NCBI RefSeq assembly: GCF_000218685.1
Contig: NW_006763298.1
Coordinates: forward strand, 1,398,869 to 1,462,868
Length of the DNA: 64,000 bases
Source: Serpula lacrymans var. lacrymans S7.9
Lineage: Eukaryota; Basidiomycota; Agaricomycetes; Boletales; Serpulaceae
Direction: 5' to 3'
Below, in pieces: positions 61,033 to 64,000 of the stretch. Position 1 is the first letter of the stretch, and each line of letters starts with the position of its first letter. A program made the translations under genes and the position numbers. The notes below the pieces were generated by a model, which worked only from the letters and a program-made list of their open reading frames with translations, searched no databases and had not been told where the DNA came from.

Positions 61033-61453
61033 TGTTACGATAACACAATTTTCAAACCTTTCCTTTATTTTTATTCTCCGCTTCAAAACCTTGTACTTTA
61101 GCTTTCACACATGGTGCCACGCGGAACTTCCCCTTTTGTCCAAAACTCCTCTTTCTCGCACCGCGTTGCCTTTCTTCTTATTTTAGACACAACTCTCTCA
61201 CACAGTGGAGCTGGCCATGCAGGCTAGGCCCCATGACATCATCAGCCACTGTCTCTATCAACTGTATAGTACACATGTACAAACAACCATGTAGTAGTAT
61301 ATATACCCCAATAGATCCAGGAGACTCCTCGGCAAGTCCTCCTGTTGTTAACCAACAAACTCTCTGCAGCTCAAGGGGTAACCACTCCCCATTCATCTCC
61401 CTTATAGTGTGTTCTTGTGTGTGCGCCAGAGTAACTAACTCTTGGTTGTTACA
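61033..61453 (+). mobile_element. Solo LTR (421 bp), family 2, TSD TTGGA
   Basis: Runs from TGTTACGATAACACA to CTCTTGGTTGTTACA, flanked by TTGGA at 61028-61032 and 61454-61458, a perfect 5-bp duplication. Internal TATATATACCCC near 61298 would be the promoter. The reverse copy at 56254-56670 is its homologue. It landed exactly at the 3' end of repeat copy B. Confidence 0.9.
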
Positions 61454-61507
61454 TTGGAAGGTAAGTATTCTAGCCAGCTATAGAGTAATTCAAGTGCTGA
61501 CTTTGGT

Positions 61508-61795
61508 TTGAATTGGCTACTTGAATGGCCGGTAGAACTTCATTATGGTGTGAATGCGGACTCAGAGCCCAATATCAAGGATAGAAGTGGTTATTTGGAG
61601 CCGCAGGACTGGGATGCATTGATTGCTAAGGTATTGAGGCTTGAGCACCTTCTGGCTGCAAAATCCAGCCAATTAGAAGATGTTCAAGATCAAACAGTGG
61701 ATTTATCATACCAGTTAGCGGTCCTGGAGGGTTTTGGTACACCTAAGACTGACTCGGACCCACCTAGCTACCAATATGATTCAGAGGAGGTGTAG
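61508..61795 (+). CDS. Small uncharacterised ORF
   Basis: 95 codons, MNWLLEWPVELHYGVNADSE ..., with an acidic predicted coiled coil (DALIAKVLRLEHLLAAKSSQ, LEDVQDQTVDLSYQLAVLEG) and an acidic end (SYQYDSEEV). Lies just downstream of copy B and the solo LTR in the same orientation. Could be an exon of a larger lost gene; no family recognised. Confidence 0.3.
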   Translation: MNWLLEWPVELHYGVNADSEPNIKDRSGYLEPQDWDALIAKVLRLEHLLAAKSSQLEDVQDQTVDLSYQLAVLEGFGTPKTDSDPPSYQYDSEEV

Positions 61796-61988
61796 TAAAA
61801 GCACTAGTACTACCAGTGGTACTCTGAGTTGGCTTAGCATAGTTCAAAGCTATCTTATTCCTACTATTGCAATATACATGTTAGGGGTTGTCAGGATATT
61901 TCTTCCGGTGAGATTTTTCGTACAAGAGACAGAAGTGCGGCCGTGATGGGATTTCTTGGTTGTTCAGTTGATCCACTGTGATATCTTT

Positions 61989-63573
61989 TCACTTGAGCAG
62001 ATGACAGAACAACCACTGAAGGATCCGGTCACTTGTCCTGTTGATATCACGGAGTGTAGTGGTATCAGTCAAGTGCCCAATGCCCATTGGGTGATGAAAC
62101 AGTGTACCTGTCATTGTAGTTCCTATTAGCTGGGTAGAGTATTTTGCCAGTGAGACGTAACAGTGACTTGACATACCAATGCTGCAATATTAGCAACCGT
62201 TGCATTTGTTATATGGGTCAAAGGAATCCAATCTGAAGTACTAGCATCGAGGTTCACTATTCCCATATAGTGTTCCAAGTTTTGTGTAAAGTATAGCAAA
62301 TCCAAAATGTGGAGGAAAGCTGGGTGGTTGAAGTAGTCCGAGTCACACCCAGCCTGGGCTAGAGCAAGACTGGACCCAGCAGAATTCCTCTGCAAATGAA
62401 AGAAGGTTAATCTAATGAGTGTCACTAAAAGAGCAAGGTGGTATTACCTCAACAGATACTAGATCCATATAACTAGCATGGAAAAAACTGAATACAGTGC
62501 TTGGATTCCACTTGAGGAGTGCTCGCGCTTTGATGCTGGTGTATTTTTTTGATGCACTGGCGGCCAGGAACACTGAATCGTAGAGTTGAAAAGAAGATGT
62601 ATGGATAAATCCATAGATTGCACTGATCACTTTGTGGTGGTATATCGTTATTGCGCAAAGACAAGGTTCTCGAACCTGATCTGAGTCAAGTGTCATCACA
62701 TCTGTATTAAAATATTCAGAGTCAGCTGACCATAAATTTACATCATAGATTTAAGCTCAAATTGTCACTCGCCGCGTTCTACATGACATTTTTCTCCAGT
62801 ACAATGAATGCCGATACCCATATTTACAGCCCTTAAAGCAAGCTGCAATGCGAGACAATTCCTCGGGAACATTGTATCCAAAGTGAGGCTGGAATATGTA
62901 TACCGTATAGCTGTAAGTTGAACTATGCGCCACATAGGAGCAATATCTTGGAGACTGTCTAAGAATACCATATTCATATCTTTGATTTTCAACGTGAGGG
63001 GTGCAAATTAGTCATAGCAAGAATTTTGATGTACCTTCCAAGTTGTTGGATACCCCGCTAGTCCAACTGCCCACAATATAATTCACAAATGCGGTGCGAG
63101 AAGCTACAGATTGAGTAGAAGAGGGTTAGCATTGATAAGAATTGTGTTGGTAAGAAATTGTACTTGATGTGTCAGTCTGAAATGTGTCAGCTCTATTGGA
63201 AGGGCCTCCTTCAATGAGACCGCTGCTGGTGCTGCTGGAAGCAGCGGATGAGTCGGAAGGGCCAGGAACAGGCATAGTATTCACAAAACCCATAGTGTCT
63301 ACTACCTCACCTCCACTTACTACAGAATCTGCAGGAACACTAACTGATGCTGTGGCATGAGGAATGAAAAATTGCCAATTTTCCCTTGCTTGTTGATGTC
63401 TTGGGGGGCCTGTGACGAGTAGGGCCACTAGAGGGCTCCCTAGTGTGCATGAATGAGCTTGAGGAGTCTTCACCAAGCCATACGTGGTACACGTCACAAT
63501 ATTGCAAAAGAAACAAATTATGTACCTTGTGCTGCCTGACCTCCGCCAGTAGCAAGAGGGGAATACTCGCCGG
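61989..63573 (-). CDS. Uncharacterised multi-exon gene downstream of repeat copy D
   Basis: Minus-strand exons can be chained: a Ser/Thr-rich part (VPADSVVSGGEVVDTMGFVN, SSSTSSGLIEGGPSNRADTF), SRTAFVNYIVGSWTSGVSNN, DMNMVFLDSLQDIAPMWRIV, LDTMFPRNCLALQLALRAVN, then after ~62700 REPCLCAITIYHHKVISAIY, KARALLKWNPSTVFSFFHAS, SVE|RNSAGSSLALAQAGCDSD, LYFTQNLEHYMGIVNLDAST and ITNATVANIAAL. The SVE|RNS intron has a good GT-AG pair; the join near 62780 seems to need a GC donor, and a TAA lies in the Ser-rich part, so the 5' half may be decayed. I do not recognise the family. No transposase or polymerase motif seen. Confidence 0.4.
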
Positions 63574-64000
63574 TGTCGATGATGAGAACTGTAGTTAGAA
63601 AACCACACACAAAACAAACTAACACACAATCCTCCCAGATTCCACGGAACTTGTTTATGGGCTTTGCCTCCTAGAACAGTGGAGTGGTCTGGTTATTCGT
63701 GGGGTGGTACGTATAAAGATCCTTCAAAGTAAAACCCAGAGGTGTATGAGTGTGGGTTTTGAGGAGGAGGGATAGTTGAATTTATAGAAGGATAGGGGCT
63801 TTGTGACGAGTATAGACGAGCACTACCTTGCTAATCGTAGCACAAGGTAGGTTTGAGAACGACAATATGACGAGGTTCCCAGTGATAGCAGGCTCCTGAC
63901 GCACAAACTGTAGTGCTCAGAAGGACTCTAATCGAAGGGGATGATAATCACTTTCAAAAAGTGACGAGTGACGATGACAGCAGTTAACAGTGGTAGAAGT
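63574..64000 (-). repeat. Copy D of the CCGGTGTC repeat family (cut by window end)
   Basis: 3' part of the family in minus orientation. Its terminus on the minus strand is ATCATCGACACCGG (63584-63571), followed by the uncharacterised gene on the same strand. Matches copies A and C over the whole visible length; continues beyond 64000. Confidence 0.85.

Noticed and set aside
61033..61453. Pairing the LTRs at 56254-56670 and 61033-61453 as the two ends of one retrotransposon
   Set aside because: They are in opposite orientation, and the second has its own perfect target duplication, so they are independent insertions.

Overview
The window is nuclear DNA of a mushroom-forming basidiomycete (Agaricomycetes). 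Genes are split by many 50-65 bp GT-AG introns. KDZ-transposon and TET/JBP relics, an atypical 'DVGGSR' G-alpha protein and a furanone/benzoquinone-type NRPS-like synthetase are all typical of that class. The synthetase-dehydrogenase-aminotransferase trio is best known from Boletales, but that order is only a suggestion. Exon boundaries below were worked out by hand from splice consensus and reading-frame continuity; no database search was run.

Layout. 1-7.8 kb and 53-64 kb are repeat-rich flanks. They hold copies of one repeat family bounded by CCGGTGTC...GACACCGG, two nested solo LTRs with perfect 5-bp target-site duplications, a KDZ transposase relic facing a TET/JBP-like dioxygenase relic, and relics of basidiomycete DUF6532- and DUF6698-type genes. 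Between them, 7.8-53 kb is an ordinary gene island: TOPORS-like RING protein (+), homeodomain factor (-), bromodomain protein of BRD7/9 type (+), nucleotidyltransferase-like protein (-), MutL homologue Pms1 (+), formamidase/acetamidase (+), G-alpha (+), AIFM2/AMID-like flavoprotein (+), a decayed basidiomycete ORF (+), GH28 polygalacturonase (+), quinone synthetase (-), MDR dehydrogenase (+), aromatic aminotransferase (-), a Ser/Pro-rich orphan (-) and TFIIIB subunit Brf1 (-).

How the genes fit together. 36.4-46.3 kb is the one clear pathway unit. The aminotransferase should turn an aromatic amino acid into its 2-keto acid, the A-T-TE synthetase should join two keto acids into a terphenylquinone (atromentin or polyporic acid), and the dehydrogenase is the usual third partner. 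The rest is mostly housekeeping (mismatch repair, Pol III initiation, chromatin, ubiquitin) mixed with expanded lineage families.

Most worth a second look: the quinone cluster, the TET/JBP plus KDZ pair with an apparently intact Fe/2OG site, the repeat family whose copies each sit directly upstream of a different reading frame in the same orientation, the G-alpha lacking its catalytic Gln, and several very small exons (9, 11 and 12 nt, and one holding only the start codon).
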